A stretch of 64,000 bases of DNA from Asticcacaulis sp. AC460. Its GTDB lineage: Bacteria; Pseudomonadota; Alphaproteobacteria; Caulobacterales; Caulobacteraceae. The stretch is from contig NZ_AWGD01000032.1 of the NCBI RefSeq assembly GCF_000495795.1, positions 158,418 through 222,417 on the forward strand, given 5' to 3'. How positions within the stretch are numbered: the stretch's first letter is position 1; every line of letters begins with the position of its first letter. Shown piece by piece: positions 35,343 to 44,686 of the stretch. A program made the position numbers and the translations under genes. Below the pieces are notes generated by a model that worked only from the letters and a program-made list of their open reading frames with translations, searched no databases and had not been told where the DNA came from.

Positions 35343-35762
35343 TTAGGCTTTGCGTTTGGCCCGGGTCTGACGACCTTTCACACCCAATTGCATGCTCTTC
35401 GCCATGGCCGAGCGCGCGGCGGAATAGGCCGGCGCCACCATTGGGTAATCCTTGGGCAATCCCCACTTCGCACGGTAGGCGTCGGGTGTAAGGCCGTACT
35501 TGCTCTGCAAGTGGCGCTTCAGGGATTTGAACTGACGGCCGTCTTCCAGGCAAATCAAGTAATTCGGGGTGATGCTTTTCTTGACGGAAACGGACGGCGC
35601 CTTCACCTCGGCGACAGGTGCGTCTGGCACGCTGGTCTGATTGAGCGATGCGTGGACGCTTTTGATCAGACCGGGCAGGTCTGCGCCTGGCACGGGATTT
35701 TTCGATACGTAAGCAGAGATGATATCTGCGGTATGCTCAAGGAGCTTCTGATTGTTTTCCAT
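35343..35762 (-). CDS. MucR/Ros-type zinc-finger regulator
   Basis: A 139-residue regulator. The C-terminal half YLICLEDGRQFKSLKRHLQSK followed by YGLTPDAYRAKWGLPKDYPMV matches MucR/Ros proteins. Normal Ros fingers use C-x2-C; here only one cysteine (LICLED) is seen before the histidine helix, as in zinc-lacking MucR homologues of some rhizobia. The N-terminus (residues 1-75) is longer and proline-rich. AAAGG precedes the ATG. It probably controls the transfer genes, perhaps by silencing A+T-rich DNA. Confidence 0.8.
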   Translation of the reverse strand: MENNQKLLEHTADIISAYVSKNPVPGADLPGLIKSVHASLNQTSVPDAPVAEVKAPSVSVKKSITPNYLICLEDGRQFKSLKRHLQSKYGLTPDAYRAKWGLPKDYPMVAPAYSAARSAMAKSMQLGVKGRQTRAKRKA

Positions 35763-35834
35763 AGGGGCCTTTGCTTTTCAGCGGGTTAGGGGACTGACCA
35801 TCAAACCCGTGAGACCGGCGAGGCGCCAAGTCAA

Positions 35835-36089
35835 TCACAAATAGACGGCCAGGGTGGTTGCCAGAAAGATCGCGCCGATCATGGCTGGAATCTTGCGGGC
35901 GTAGTTCAGCTCTTGCTTTACGACGAGCCTCAGAAAGCTGCGGACTGGCTTTTGCTTCCATTCGAAGCCGTTCTGAGCGCAGGTCTCACGAAATGACAGG
36001 TATTGCGCCCCGCCGATCATCAGGATCGTGCCGGCGAACAGGCATATAGTTTTGATGATTCCAACCTGATCGACGATATAGTTGAGCAT
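35835..36089 (-). CDS. Small two-helix membrane protein
   Basis: An 84-residue protein with GGAGG five bases before its ATG. Two hydrophobic segments, IIKTICLFAGTILMIGG and IPAMIGAIFLATTLAVYL, enclose a basic cytoplasmic or periplasmic loop (EWKQKPVRSFLRLVVKQ). Not recognised. It lies between the relaxase gene and the MucR-like gene on the same strand, so it probably belongs to the element. An entry-exclusion-like role is possible but unproven. Confidence 0.6.
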   Translation of the reverse strand: MLNYIVDQVGIIKTICLFAGTILMIGGAQYLSFRETCAQNGFEWKQKPVRSFLRLVVKQELNYARKIPAMIGAIFLATTLAVYL

Positions 36090-36185
36090 TGGGGCCTCCG
36101 AAAAGATACATCATGCTACCGCGTGATGATTTAAGTCCGGTTTCCAACATCTAAAACATACGTTAATTCAGGGCTTTAATCAGGA

Positions 36186-39100
36186 TTACATGCTGCGCTC
36201 CGGTTGCGGCCGTTCCATGGCCTTTTGCTTGTCGCCCATGTCCATCGCTCCGTCTGTCTTGTACCGTGCCGCGTCGCCAGGTTGCTCTTTCGATCCCTTC
36301 GCCACATTGGCAAGATCGGATTTGGCGCCCACTAGGTCCGGTGGCTTGATAAGGCTTTCAGCGGATACAAGGTCCTTTTCGATCGGGTCTTTCTTCTTGT
36401 CCTCTTCGCCAAAGCCCTTGGGCATCCTGATCACATCATCCAGCCTCAGATTGTTGAGGCCGACGAGGTTGATGCCATCGTGTTCGGTGACCTTGCGCAT
36501 GAGGTCGCGAAAGCTGTCCGTTACCAGGCTCAGGTTTTCCTTGGCGCGAGACGACATAATGTAGGCGCGGGCATGGTTGACGAAATCGCCCTGGCCGGCC
36601 GCCTTCAGCACGGCGATCACGCTATCGAACGACTTGCCCTGGGCTTTATCCGCCGTGACGGCGTAGGCATAGGTCATGAATTCAAGCTGCGGATCGGACC
36701 GCGGCAGGCTCAGGCTCCGGTCGCTGCCGTCTCTCGCCTGGACCTGGACAGCCTTGTCATCGAAGCCGGTGATCCGGTATTCGTCATTGGTCTTGATGCC
36801 TCGCATCTTGTCCGTCTTGTTGAATAGAACCAGCTCGCCGACGGCAAATTCAGTGGTCGTGCGCTGATAGACGCCGAACGGCACATCGGACCGGCCGCCG
36901 AGATTGCGTTTGATGTCCATCTTTACCGCCTTGCCCTCCCGGTCTGTCCCTTCAAGCACATTGCGCTTATGATTGAGCGCCGAGATGGTCAGCGTGTCGC
37001 CAGCCTTGAATTTTCCGACCTTGGCAAAAAAGTACAGCGTCTGGCCCGACTGGTAGAGCCGCGAGGTCATCTTGTCGTGGTTCGACATGCCGGCGTCGCG
37101 ATAGGTCGCCTGGCTGAAGCCGTCTTCGGAAAGGGAGCCCTCGCGGACACGTTCACCCCGGATGCGACTGTTCATCAGGCCGCGCATCTTATTGGTGTCG
37201 ACGACGACCTTTCCAGTTCCGCCCGTGTCTTTCCAAAGCTCGAATGCCTTGTCGGCGATGACTTCGTCGCTGGCGCCCCTGCCCTGTTCATGGATGAAGG
37301 GCTTCAGGCGCTTCATGCCCTCGGCCGACTTTCCTTCGGCGAAGGCGACGACAGCTTCCTTCAGGGTCGGGTTGGCGTTCTGGCGCATGATGGTCGACAA
37401 ATCGGCCTTGGCCATCTGCTCATTGTGCTCCATCCCCATCTTGAAGGGCGCGCCGGCCTGGAGCGAAGCGATCTGGCGGATGTCGCCCGACAGGATGACC
37501 TTGTCGATCTTGAGATCGGTCTGCATCTCAAAGACCTTCTCCAGTTGCCGGTTTCCCATCATCGACGCCTCATCGACAACAAGGGTCGCGCCCTTGAACT
37601 CTTTGCGCATTTTGGTCAGGGCTTCAGGTGCGCTGGTCTTGCCAAAATCATAGCGTGACAGGATCGACGAAAGCGTATCGGCCTGGATGTTCTTATCGGA
37701 TAGCTCCTTGACGGCCGCGTGGGTCGGCGCTGCGCCCTTCAGACCGCCCGCGATCTGGCGAAAATCATCAAGCTGCTGCTGGCTCGCCAGGGCGACCTTC
37801 ACCGGCGCCGTCTTCGGAGCAAGATCGGCGCGCGCGTCAGCCAGCGCCGTCAAAGCCGAATAGACGCTTTCCAGGGTTTCATAGGCCGTTGTCTTTCCGG
37901 TTCCGGCAAAACCTTGGATGGCCACGACGCCATCGCGGCTCGTTAGAGCGACAAATACCGCCCTGTACTGGTCATCTGTCAAAGCGACGTCAATACCGCG
38001 CCGGCTCAACGCCTCGGTGGAAAGACTCTCTGATACGGCCTCGGGTTCAAAACCCTTGGCCTTGCCGAACCGTTCCTGGATATGGGCATTGATGCCTTTT
38101 TCGCGGTCGGTATTGTCCTGCGTCGTCAGGCCGGCCAGGACCTTCCTGTCAGCCTGCTGGAATTCCTGCCGGTCGAAAAAGCCTGTCTCGATATAGTCGC
38201 TGGCACGAAGGCGATTGCCATTGGCGACGATGGCGCGGAAGAGCATGTCGTGCTGGGTTGCGACCGTAGAGGTGTGAAACGCGGCCTCCCGGCCATAGGC
38301 CAGAGCCTCTTCTGGCCGTTGGAAGGCGCCCTTCCCGCCGTGAAACAAGTCCTTCAAGCTCTCGATGGCATTGAGGAACGGCGATGGCTTGGTAAATGAC
38401 AGATCCAGGCCGGCCTCTGCGTCCCTGGCCGCATGGCTGATCGCCCCGACCTCCAGGCCAATCGACTGGTTCGCCGCCGCCCATTTCTCCTGCAACTCTT
38501 CGCGGGTAAGCTGGACCTTCCCAGGCCGGTCAAGCAGGACAGCGGCCTCTTTCTCGGCTTGGGTGAGTTGTCGGCCCTTGTCTTCCTCCATCGCCGTCAT
38601 ATTGGCCTTGATCTGTGTGTTGCGGCTGGAGTGCAGCGCCAAGGCGGCAGCCGGCACGGCAGCGATTTCGAACGTATTTAAGGTGTCGCCGTCACGGACA
38701 TCATGTCCGATCTCCTGGGTCAGGTTACGCAATTCGGCCTGATAGACGGCGCCGGCCAGCTTCATGTGCTTGAAGATGTGTTCGCTCTCCAGCGCCCGCC
38801 AGGTTCCATCTTCGTCCTTGGTGGCGTTTAGGACGATGACATGGTCGTGGAGGTTAGGATCACCGGCGCGCGAAAGCGTATGGGTCGTGCGCGCCATCAG
38901 CAGGTTGCCGCTGATTTCCTCCCGGCGTTCGCCATCGCCGTCCCTGACCCGATAAACCGAGAAGTGCTGCTCGATATAGCCGAGTGCGGCATCGACCGCC
39001 AGGCGATGAGCCTCCTGCAGGCGGGTATCTCCCTCTGCGTCCAAAGCCACGATGGACACGGATTTTGGCGCACTGAAGGTCAGGTCCCAGCCGGCGGCGT

Positions 39101-39626
39101 GCTTTTCATGATGGTCCTCCGCCGCCTTGATCCGTTCTTCCGCCGACATCGATGCCCACGCGCTTTTCGGTTCGGCGCCACTGGCTTTGTCTTCTTCGGG
39201 CACCGCCGGCGGAACATCGACTTCTGGTGCTGCGGTGTAGTCGACCATGGGGTCGGCTTGCGGCTGTTCCTGTGCACCGGCCGTTTCCGCCATTTCCTTT
39301 TCAGCTGCCTCGCGCAACGCGACTTCCAGCTTGCTGATGGCCTCGCCTTCAGGATCGGGATTCAACCCATAAAGCACCGCACGGAAATCGGCCTCGTCAA
39401 CCGGACCTTCCAGACCAAGCTCTTTTGCTCCCTCCCCGTCCCAGGAAAGCGGCGTGCCCAGTTCGTCCTCAGACACAGCATAGTACGAGACAACACCGTC
39501 GCTCGTCTCGATCTCGGTAACAGCGCCGCCATCGCGCATGTCGAGGCTGCCGCTGCGCGCATAGTCTTCCTTCGTGTAGTAGCCCGCGGCTCCGCCGGGA
39601 GAGCCAATCCGTGACACGCTCAACAT
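36186..39626 (-). CDS. traA: MobF-family conjugative relaxase-helicase (TraA/TrwC type)
   Basis: A 1146-residue relaxase. The N-terminal TrwC domain begins MLSVSRIGSPGGAAGYYTKE with the tyrosine pair at 16-17 and another at 22 that attack the nic site. The metal-binding histidines are in WDLTFSAPKS and in PNLHDHVIVLNA near 255. A superfamily 1 helicase follows with Walker A IQGFAGTGKTTAYE near 575 and motif II ATLVVDEASMMG near 690. The C-terminus has TYAYAVTADKAQGKSFDSVI, motif V/VI of RecD-like helicases. Its ATG is 4 bases after the TraD stop. Confidence 0.92.
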   Translation of the reverse strand: MLSVSRIGSPGGAAGYYTKEDYARSGSLDMRDGGAVTEIETSDGVVSYYAVSEDELGTPLSWDGEGAKELGLEGPVDEADFRAVLYGLNPDPEGEAISKLEVALREAAEKEMAETAGAQEQPQADPMVDYTAAPEVDVPPAVPEEDKASGAEPKSAWASMSAEERIKAAEDHHEKHAAGWDLTFSAPKSVSIVALDAEGDTRLQEAHRLAVDAALGYIEQHFSVYRVRDGDGERREEISGNLLMARTTHTLSRAGDPNLHDHVIVLNATKDEDGTWRALESEHIFKHMKLAGAVYQAELRNLTQEIGHDVRDGDTLNTFEIAAVPAAALALHSSRNTQIKANMTAMEEDKGRQLTQAEKEAAVLLDRPGKVQLTREELQEKWAAANQSIGLEVGAISHAARDAEAGLDLSFTKPSPFLNAIESLKDLFHGGKGAFQRPEEALAYGREAAFHTSTVATQHDMLFRAIVANGNRLRASDYIETGFFDRQEFQQADRKVLAGLTTQDNTDREKGINAHIQERFGKAKGFEPEAVSESLSTEALSRRGIDVALTDDQYRAVFVALTSRDGVVAIQGFAGTGKTTAYETLESVYSALTALADARADLAPKTAPVKVALASQQQLDDFRQIAGGLKGAAPTHAAVKELSDKNIQADTLSSILSRYDFGKTSAPEALTKMRKEFKGATLVVDEASMMGNRQLEKVFEMQTDLKIDKVILSGDIRQIASLQAGAPFKMGMEHNEQMAKADLSTIMRQNANPTLKEAVVAFAEGKSAEGMKRLKPFIHEQGRGASDEVIADKAFELWKDTGGTGKVVVDTNKMRGLMNSRIRGERVREGSLSEDGFSQATYRDAGMSNHDKMTSRLYQSGQTLYFFAKVGKFKAGDTLTISALNHKRNVLEGTDREGKAVKMDIKRNLGGRSDVPFGVYQRTTTEFAVGELVLFNKTDKMRGIKTNDEYRITGFDDKAVQVQARDGSDRSLSLPRSDPQLEFMTYAYAVTADKAQGKSFDSVIAVLKAAGQGDFVNHARAYIMSSRAKENLSLVTDSFRDLMRKVTEHDGINLVGLNNLRLDDVIRMPKGFGEEDKKKDPIEKDLVSAESLIKPPDLVGAKSDLANVAKGSKEQPGDAARYKTDGAMDMGDKQKAMERPQPERSM

Positions 39627-39629
39627 GAC

Positions 39630-42158
39630 TTACATGCCACTGAACAGGTCGGGCCCGTTGACCATGTCGTTCAACGAGTCGAGAATTGCCCGGTTGTCGG
39701 CTTGCGGTAATACGGCTGTCCTGCCTGCCTTCTTCCCGGCGGCATCTTCGACAGTCAGCCCGGTGACGCTACCTTCCTCGACCAGCGCCTGGTGCGGCGC
39801 CGACCGCACAGCTTCGGATTCGACAGGCGCGAGATCGGCGACGTCATCACGTGTCGCCTCCTTGTCGAGATCCTGCTGTCCCGTCACTTCGACACCTGGA
39901 AGCCCCTTCGCCTCTGGAGGTGTCATCAGACCGCCCAGAGTTTCATCCTTCGCAGACAACTGCTGGAGATAGTGAATCTCGATCGGGTTCTGCCTATTGT
40001 GCGGAACAAAGGACGGCGCCCGGTGCGGCCGTTTGACGAACGGATAGGTCACCAGGGATACCGGGAAGGCTGAGCCCTGTTGTCCCGGAGAGAACATGAT
40101 GTAGCCGGTGCGTGTCGGCAGGCGCTGGATCTGTTCAGGCATGGCGATGGGCTCGACCGTATCCTTCGGCGCCAGGCCAACGCCATCGCGGATATTGTTG
40201 GCGCCGTAAGAGGTCGTCTCCTCTATGCGACGCACTTCGCGCTTGCCGATGAGATCGGACATGAACTCGCCGGTGCGCGGATCGTTACAGGCGAGGATCA
40301 GCTTGTTACGCAACTGGCCGACGATCGAGCGCGCCTTTGGCTCGCCATAAATCTCTTCGATCTGGCTGACCTGCTGCATACCGACGACCATGCAGCCGCC
40401 GAACTTACGCAAGCGCGCCGGCGAGTCCGCCAGGCTGTCCATTTTGCCAAGGGAGGTGAACTCGTCGAGGATGATCCATGTTGTCTTCTTCGACTGCTCC
40501 GGGTCACGTGACAGGAGCGCGGTGATCGTCAGTGACGAGAGATGCGCCAGGATCGGTTTGATGGTCGCGGCCAGGTCCTCCGGAGCGCTCAGGAACAGGA
40601 AGCCTCTTTGATTGGGATCGTTGATCCAGTTGCGGATCGAGAAGTTCTCCTTGGTACCGAGGAGATGGCTGAGACGTTCCGCACCCGTGATCAGGACGGA
40701 ACGTAGACTATCCGACCTCGGGCCCGCTTTTTCACCCAGGGTGTTGGCGGCCGGTGTGTTCTTCAGGTGCTCGTAGAGTTTGTCGTGCGGGCCAACCAGG
40801 AGCGCCAGCAGTTCGCTGATCGTCGGGTTGCGACCGGCACGGCTGCGCATCTTGGTGCCGAGCAGCCAGCCGGTGTAGGAATAGATGGTCCGTGTCGCCA
40901 GGGTCCAATAGGGATCACCCGTCTTCGGGTCTGGAAAGAGATCGGCGGCGCTCGACTGCCAATGCGTCAGGTCATGCAGGTCCATGTACGGCGACCAGTC
41001 GACGGAGCGCATATCGAAGGGGTTGAAGATGAGATCGACGCCCTCGCGGTAATGCGCTCGGATGAATTCACCTTCAGGATCGTAGATGACACCGGAGTCG
41101 CCGCAACGTTTGATGTTGTCGATCGTGTCATGGATCGCCACCGACTTGCCGGAGCCGGTGCCGCCAACAACCAGAGTGTGCTCGAACTCAGCCTTATAGG
41201 GGTAAGGCACCTTGCCAATCGTCGGCCGACGGAAATCGCTGGGACGAACATAAAAGGGTAGCCCGCGATCAGCCGCCTCGTGCGCGATACAATTCAGGAT
41301 ATCGCGCTGATGCTTGTCCAGCCGGCCTTCCGCCCAGCGCCGATCCTTGAGGATCGCGTGTGGCAGGTCTGAGTTGGCGCGGACCTCGTCGAGCAGGCGA
41401 TTGTAATGATCGCCATCGGTCAAAAGCGCTTGAACCTCGCCTTCGGTGTTGGATGATTTCCCAGAGACACGTCCGAACATGGAGATGACATCGTCACGCG
41501 CATCCGCAAATCCCTGGGCGACGTCGCGCACTTTCATATAGGCTCGATGCAGAAGGTCGTTCTTGATGCTCGCCGTCGGCAGCGACAAAGCCCGCAGCGT
41601 GTCTTGGTTGATGTCGCGGGCCTTGGAGAGGTTGTAGCTGCCAATGAGTTCGAGCAGTGTCCGCAAGGGAACGATCTGCTGGCCACGGATGTCGTGGCTC
41701 TCAAGCTTGTCTATCCCCGACCTGATGAACGCATAGGAGACCAGGGTAAGGGTGGCGATGCTGCCGACCAGCCAAAGCCAGAAGCCCTGCCACATGTAGC
41801 CGAAGTAGCGGTCGACCGCCGCGTTCACGAATGGCAGCGCGTCGTACATCTTGGCGGCAACGACGTGGCTGACGCCAGCCGGGTCAGGGACATTCAACTT
41901 GTCAGGCAAGGGTGCGCCGATGTGCGTGTAGAGCCACGCTACGACGTGCAGGCCGGCATACACCTGGTCTTCATTAGGAGCTGCATGGTCGGCGATCGCC
42001 CAGCAGACAACGGCCCATAACAGCAGTAGCCATCGCAGCTTCCGCCAAAGCTCCACGATCATGTCAGCGGTGTGTGCGATGGTTTGTCCGCCCCGAAGCC
42101 ACGCGCTGCCAGCGCTGTTTTCGGGACGTTTCTTCTGCGCAGTGAGAGATGCGTCCAT
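39630..42158 (-). CDS. traD: Type IV coupling protein (TraD/VirD4 type)
   Basis: An 842-residue inner-membrane ATPase that links the relaxosome to the transfer channel. Two N-terminal membrane segments lie at about residues 40-58 and 127-147. Walker A is TLVVGGTGSGKSVAIHD near 330, Walker B is TTWIILDEFTSLGKMDSL near 550, and the following AGxxxxxGxQ-type segment is CMVVGMQQVSQIEEIYG. The C-terminal 200 residues are unstructured and acidic. It is upstream of the relaxase and downstream of the RHH gene on the same strand. Confidence 0.92.
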   Translation of the reverse strand: MDASLTAQKKRPENSAGSAWLRGGQTIAHTADMIVELWRKLRWLLLLWAVVCWAIADHAAPNEDQVYAGLHVVAWLYTHIGAPLPDKLNVPDPAGVSHVVAAKMYDALPFVNAAVDRYFGYMWQGFWLWLVGSIATLTLVSYAFIRSGIDKLESHDIRGQQIVPLRTLLELIGSYNLSKARDINQDTLRALSLPTASIKNDLLHRAYMKVRDVAQGFADARDDVISMFGRVSGKSSNTEGEVQALLTDGDHYNRLLDEVRANSDLPHAILKDRRWAEGRLDKHQRDILNCIAHEAADRGLPFYVRPSDFRRPTIGKVPYPYKAEFEHTLVVGGTGSGKSVAIHDTIDNIKRCGDSGVIYDPEGEFIRAHYREGVDLIFNPFDMRSVDWSPYMDLHDLTHWQSSAADLFPDPKTGDPYWTLATRTIYSYTGWLLGTKMRSRAGRNPTISELLALLVGPHDKLYEHLKNTPAANTLGEKAGPRSDSLRSVLITGAERLSHLLGTKENFSIRNWINDPNQRGFLFLSAPEDLAATIKPILAHLSSLTITALLSRDPEQSKKTTWIILDEFTSLGKMDSLADSPARLRKFGGCMVVGMQQVSQIEEIYGEPKARSIVGQLRNKLILACNDPRTGEFMSDLIGKREVRRIEETTSYGANNIRDGVGLAPKDTVEPIAMPEQIQRLPTRTGYIMFSPGQQGSAFPVSLVTYPFVKRPHRAPSFVPHNRQNPIEIHYLQQLSAKDETLGGLMTPPEAKGLPGVEVTGQQDLDKEATRDDVADLAPVESEAVRSAPHQALVEEGSVTGLTVEDAAGKKAGRTAVLPQADNRAILDSLNDMVNGPDLFSGM

Positions 42159-42227
42159 TGAGGTGTCGTCCGGATTTTAGGAGGTGTGAGGGGCTAACAC
42201 CATACCACAAATCAGGACGTCACGCAC

Positions 42228-42653
42228 CTACTCAGGCCTTATATTCCAACGGTTCTCGGCGTACCGCTCGAACAACTCGAATAGCTCTGTGACGAATTCG
42301 GAATCGTCCGCGCTTTTGCTCTCAAGGAGGCCGCGGGGTATCTCCGGATTGGCCCCGAATGCACGGCTGGCCTGATCCTGAATTGACCGCAAAACCTCCT
42401 TTCGCACGTCTACGGGAAGAAGCCGGGCGGCGATCACATTGAGCCACGCCGCGCTGATAAAGCTCTGCTTGGCGGCCATCTGTTGGTGATACCGAGATGT
42501 GTCATCCAGTTCGCGCTCCAGGATGCTAACGACCAGATGGTTGATTGGCACTTCTTCGCGCGCCGCCCTGCGCTTCAATGCGTCCAGCGTGGCACCATCG
42601 AGACGTAGCTGGAATCGTTCATTGCGATTCAGGCCTGATGGCTTTCCTGCCAT
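42228..42653 (-). CDS. Ribbon-helix-helix accessory protein of the transfer module
   Basis: A 141-residue protein from the ATG at 42653 (AAAGGGAAG upstream); a TTG at 42668 gives five more residues. The N-terminal NERFQLRLDGATLDALKRRA with REEVPINHLVVSILEREL is an Arc/TraJ-type ribbon-helix-helix. The C-terminal half is helical (ADDSEFVTELFELFERYAE). Two 20-base palindromes lie directly upstream. It probably represses its own operon and may help TraA at oriT, as such proteins do in other MobF systems. Confidence 0.72.
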   Translation of the reverse strand: MAGKPSGLNRNERFQLRLDGATLDALKRRAAREEVPINHLVVSILERELDDTSRYHQQMAAKQSFISAAWLNVIAARLLPVDVRKEVLRSIQDQASRAFGANPEIPRGLLESKSADDSEFVTELFELFERYAENRWNIRPE

Positions 42654-42673
42654 TATCTTCCCTTTCAATCCTC

Positions 42674-42697
42674 GCAGGCGTCATTGATGACGCCTGC
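42674..42697. promoter_or_regulatory. Operator palindrome 1 (11-base arms)
   Basis: GCAGGCGTCAT-TG-ATGACGCCTGC, a perfect inverted repeat immediately before the RHH gene. Its 9-base inner arm is shared with a second copy 66 bases upstream, so the RHH protein is the likely ligand. Confidence 0.7.
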
Positions 42698-42762
42698 TAT
42701 GAAAGGTTTAAGGCATTGATTCCACTGCGTAAAGAGAATTTTCGTGAAGCAGTCCATTTTTA

Positions 42763-42784
42763 TAGGCGTCATGAATGACGCCTA
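42763..42784. promoter_or_regulatory. Operator palindrome 2 (10-base arms)
   Basis: TAGGCGTCAT-GA-ATGACGCCTA. The arm AGGCGTCAT is identical to that of the copy at 42674-42697. The two centres are 88 bases apart, with the likely promoter of the transfer operon between them. Confidence 0.7.
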
Positions 42785-43061
42785 ATACGTGTTGTTTTTT
42801 CGCTTAACTTTCAAAGACTTAGACAACCGCCGGGTGGGCGTAAGGTGTGTAATAAAAACAGACCTATTCGCGTACATTACCTGTTACGCTCGGTCATTGT
42901 TTAAGGCTGGAAATACAACGCTTTGCGCCAGCCGCCAGGCACCTGATCTTGTCCGTTGATGGCCCGATCCGGCATTCCATGTCAACAAATTCTTGTTCTG
43001 TTCCGCTCACGTGACAGAATAGCCACTTAGAAGGGGTGAATTCGATTCCGGGCAAAATGCC

Positions 43062-43125
43062 AAAATTGCGCCCCTCTGACGCAAATTTTAAGGGCCAAAT
43101 AAAATCGGGAAATCAGATTTTGGCC
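43062..43125 (-). terminator. Two adjacent inverted repeats after hemN
   Basis: IR1 43062-43089 (AAAATTGCG with CGCAAATTTT, one unpaired base) and IR2 43093-43125 (GGCCAAATAAAATC with GATTTTGGCC). On the minus strand, the direction of hemN, the second stem ends in a T-run. They lie 74-137 bases past the hemN stop. This may be a bidirectional terminator, or part of an oriT-like region, since 42785-43061 holds no gene. Confidence 0.4.
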
Positions 43126-43198
43126 GGCATCAAGAATGGGTAAGGACCATGAGCAAGTCATTTATCCGTCGACTGGATTTTGCATTGACGAACTCTGC

Positions 43199-44566
43199 TC
43201 AGGCGACCTTGGAATAACGATGATCATCCGTCGTGTCGGCGGCATGCGGATCGAAGACGCTGGCGACGGACCTGACGAGCATCCTCAAGGGCGAATGAAA
43301 CACGACCTTGCGATTCCGGACCGTCACTACGCCAGCGGAACTAAACTCGCCCAGTTGCGCCAACTCTCCATCGAGATAGCCGAACGGCAATTCATGATCG
43401 ATAAGGATATTACCGATATCGATCTCGAAATAGCACATCAGCTCCGCTATGATCGCCTTGCGCAACTGGTCTTCGCCGCTGAAAAGCCACCCCCGGTTCG
43501 TTGCGAACTTTGCTTTGTTGATCGTGTTCTGGTACGTCGTACTCTGCGGAATGTTCTGGAATATGCCGCCGTCCAGTTCACTGATCGCGGAGGCGCCGAA
43601 CGCGAGCAGACGGTCATTCGGCTGGTCCGTATACCCCATGAAATTGCGCCGCAAGGTATGATTGTCGAGCGCCTTGGACAGGCCGTCGTCTGGGAAGGCG
43701 AAATGATCGATGCCGATGGCTCTATAGCCTTGCTCCTGAAGAGTTTGGTCGAATAGCATGAAGAATTCGGCCTTATCCTGGGTCGTCGGCAGTGTGTCGC
43801 GGTCGATCAGCGTCTGATGTTTCTTCATCCAGGGCACGTGCGCATAGGAAAAGGCGCTGATGCGAGTGGGTTCAAGACGCCGAACCTCAGCCAAGGTGAC
43901 CGCCAGACTCTCCAACGTCTGAAGTGGCAATCCGTAGATGAGATCCATTCCGATGGATTTTAGGCCATACGACCTGAGCAAATCGACACTCTCCTTGATG
44001 AGCTCGATCGGCTGAACGCGATTTATTGCCCGTTGAACAGCAGGATTAGTATCCTGAACCCCGAGGCTGACGCGGTTAAACCCCATTGCCACATAGGATT
44101 GAACTTTGGGCAACGTGATCCGCCGCGGGTCGAGTTCGATCGAAATTTCCGCGCCTGACCCGATCGAAAAATTCGACATTAGGGCGTTGAAGACCTCGGC
44201 CATGTCCTCAGGCGACAGAATCCCCGGGGAACCGCCGCCAAAATGGATCGAATGTACCTTAGGTCGAAAAGCCAGAAGCCCTCCTACCATGTGAATTTCC
44301 CGGACCAGGCTTTCAACGTAGGCGGAGACCGGCGAATATCGCTTCGTGATGTGGGTATTGCATCCGCAGAAATAACACATCTGCTCGCAAAACGGCACGT
44401 GTAGGTAAAGACCGAGACTTTGGTGCGGCTGTAGCGATTGAAGCGCGGTTTCATAGGCCGCCGCCGGCATGGCGCCGAAATGGTGAGCGGACGGATAGCT
44501 AGTATACCGCGGCGCCTCCTTACCGAGGAAGCGCTGCACATCTTGTTCTTGCCACGACCTTTGCAT
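43199..44566 (-). CDS. hemN: Oxygen-independent coproporphyrinogen III dehydrogenase
   Basis: A 455-residue radical SAM enzyme of heme synthesis from the ATG at 44566; the frame is open to another ATG at 44671, but the longer form has an extra 35 residues without family similarity. The Fe-S/SAM motif is FCEQMCYFCGCN (C-x3-C-x2-C) and the SAM-binding glycines are IHFGGGSPGILSPE. The extra cysteine after CYFC (CGC) is typical of true HemN. It is needed for heme production without oxygen and therefore for NarI and cytochromes. It lies downstream of nrdG on the same strand. Confidence 0.92.
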   Translation of the reverse strand: MQRSWQEQDVQRFLGKEAPRYTSYPSAHHFGAMPAAAYETALQSLQPHQSLGLYLHVPFCEQMCYFCGCNTHITKRYSPVSAYVESLVREIHMVGGLLAFRPKVHSIHFGGGSPGILSPEDMAEVFNALMSNFSIGSGAEISIELDPRRITLPKVQSYVAMGFNRVSLGVQDTNPAVQRAINRVQPIELIKESVDLLRSYGLKSIGMDLIYGLPLQTLESLAVTLAEVRRLEPTRISAFSYAHVPWMKKHQTLIDRDTLPTTQDKAEFFMLFDQTLQEQGYRAIGIDHFAFPDDGLSKALDNHTLRRNFMGYTDQPNDRLLAFGASAISELDGGIFQNIPQSTTYQNTINKAKFATNRGWLFSGEDQLRKAIIAELMCYFEIDIGNILIDHELPFGYLDGELAQLGEFSSAGVVTVRNRKVVFHSPLRMLVRSVASVFDPHAADTTDDHRYSKVA

Positions 44567-44686
44567 TGAGTCCCGTCCCGCGCGGAGCGCGTCAAATCGC
44601 CGACGCAAGCACAGCACGTCCCGGCGCCCGGAAAAATCAAGAATATCAATCAACCGACCCAAAACATTCATGCAAGAGCAAGCGCG

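Noticed and set aside
42228..42668. TTG start at 42668 for the RHH protein
   Set aside because: The ATG at 42653 has a proper AAAGGGAAG site; the TTG lies within that site.
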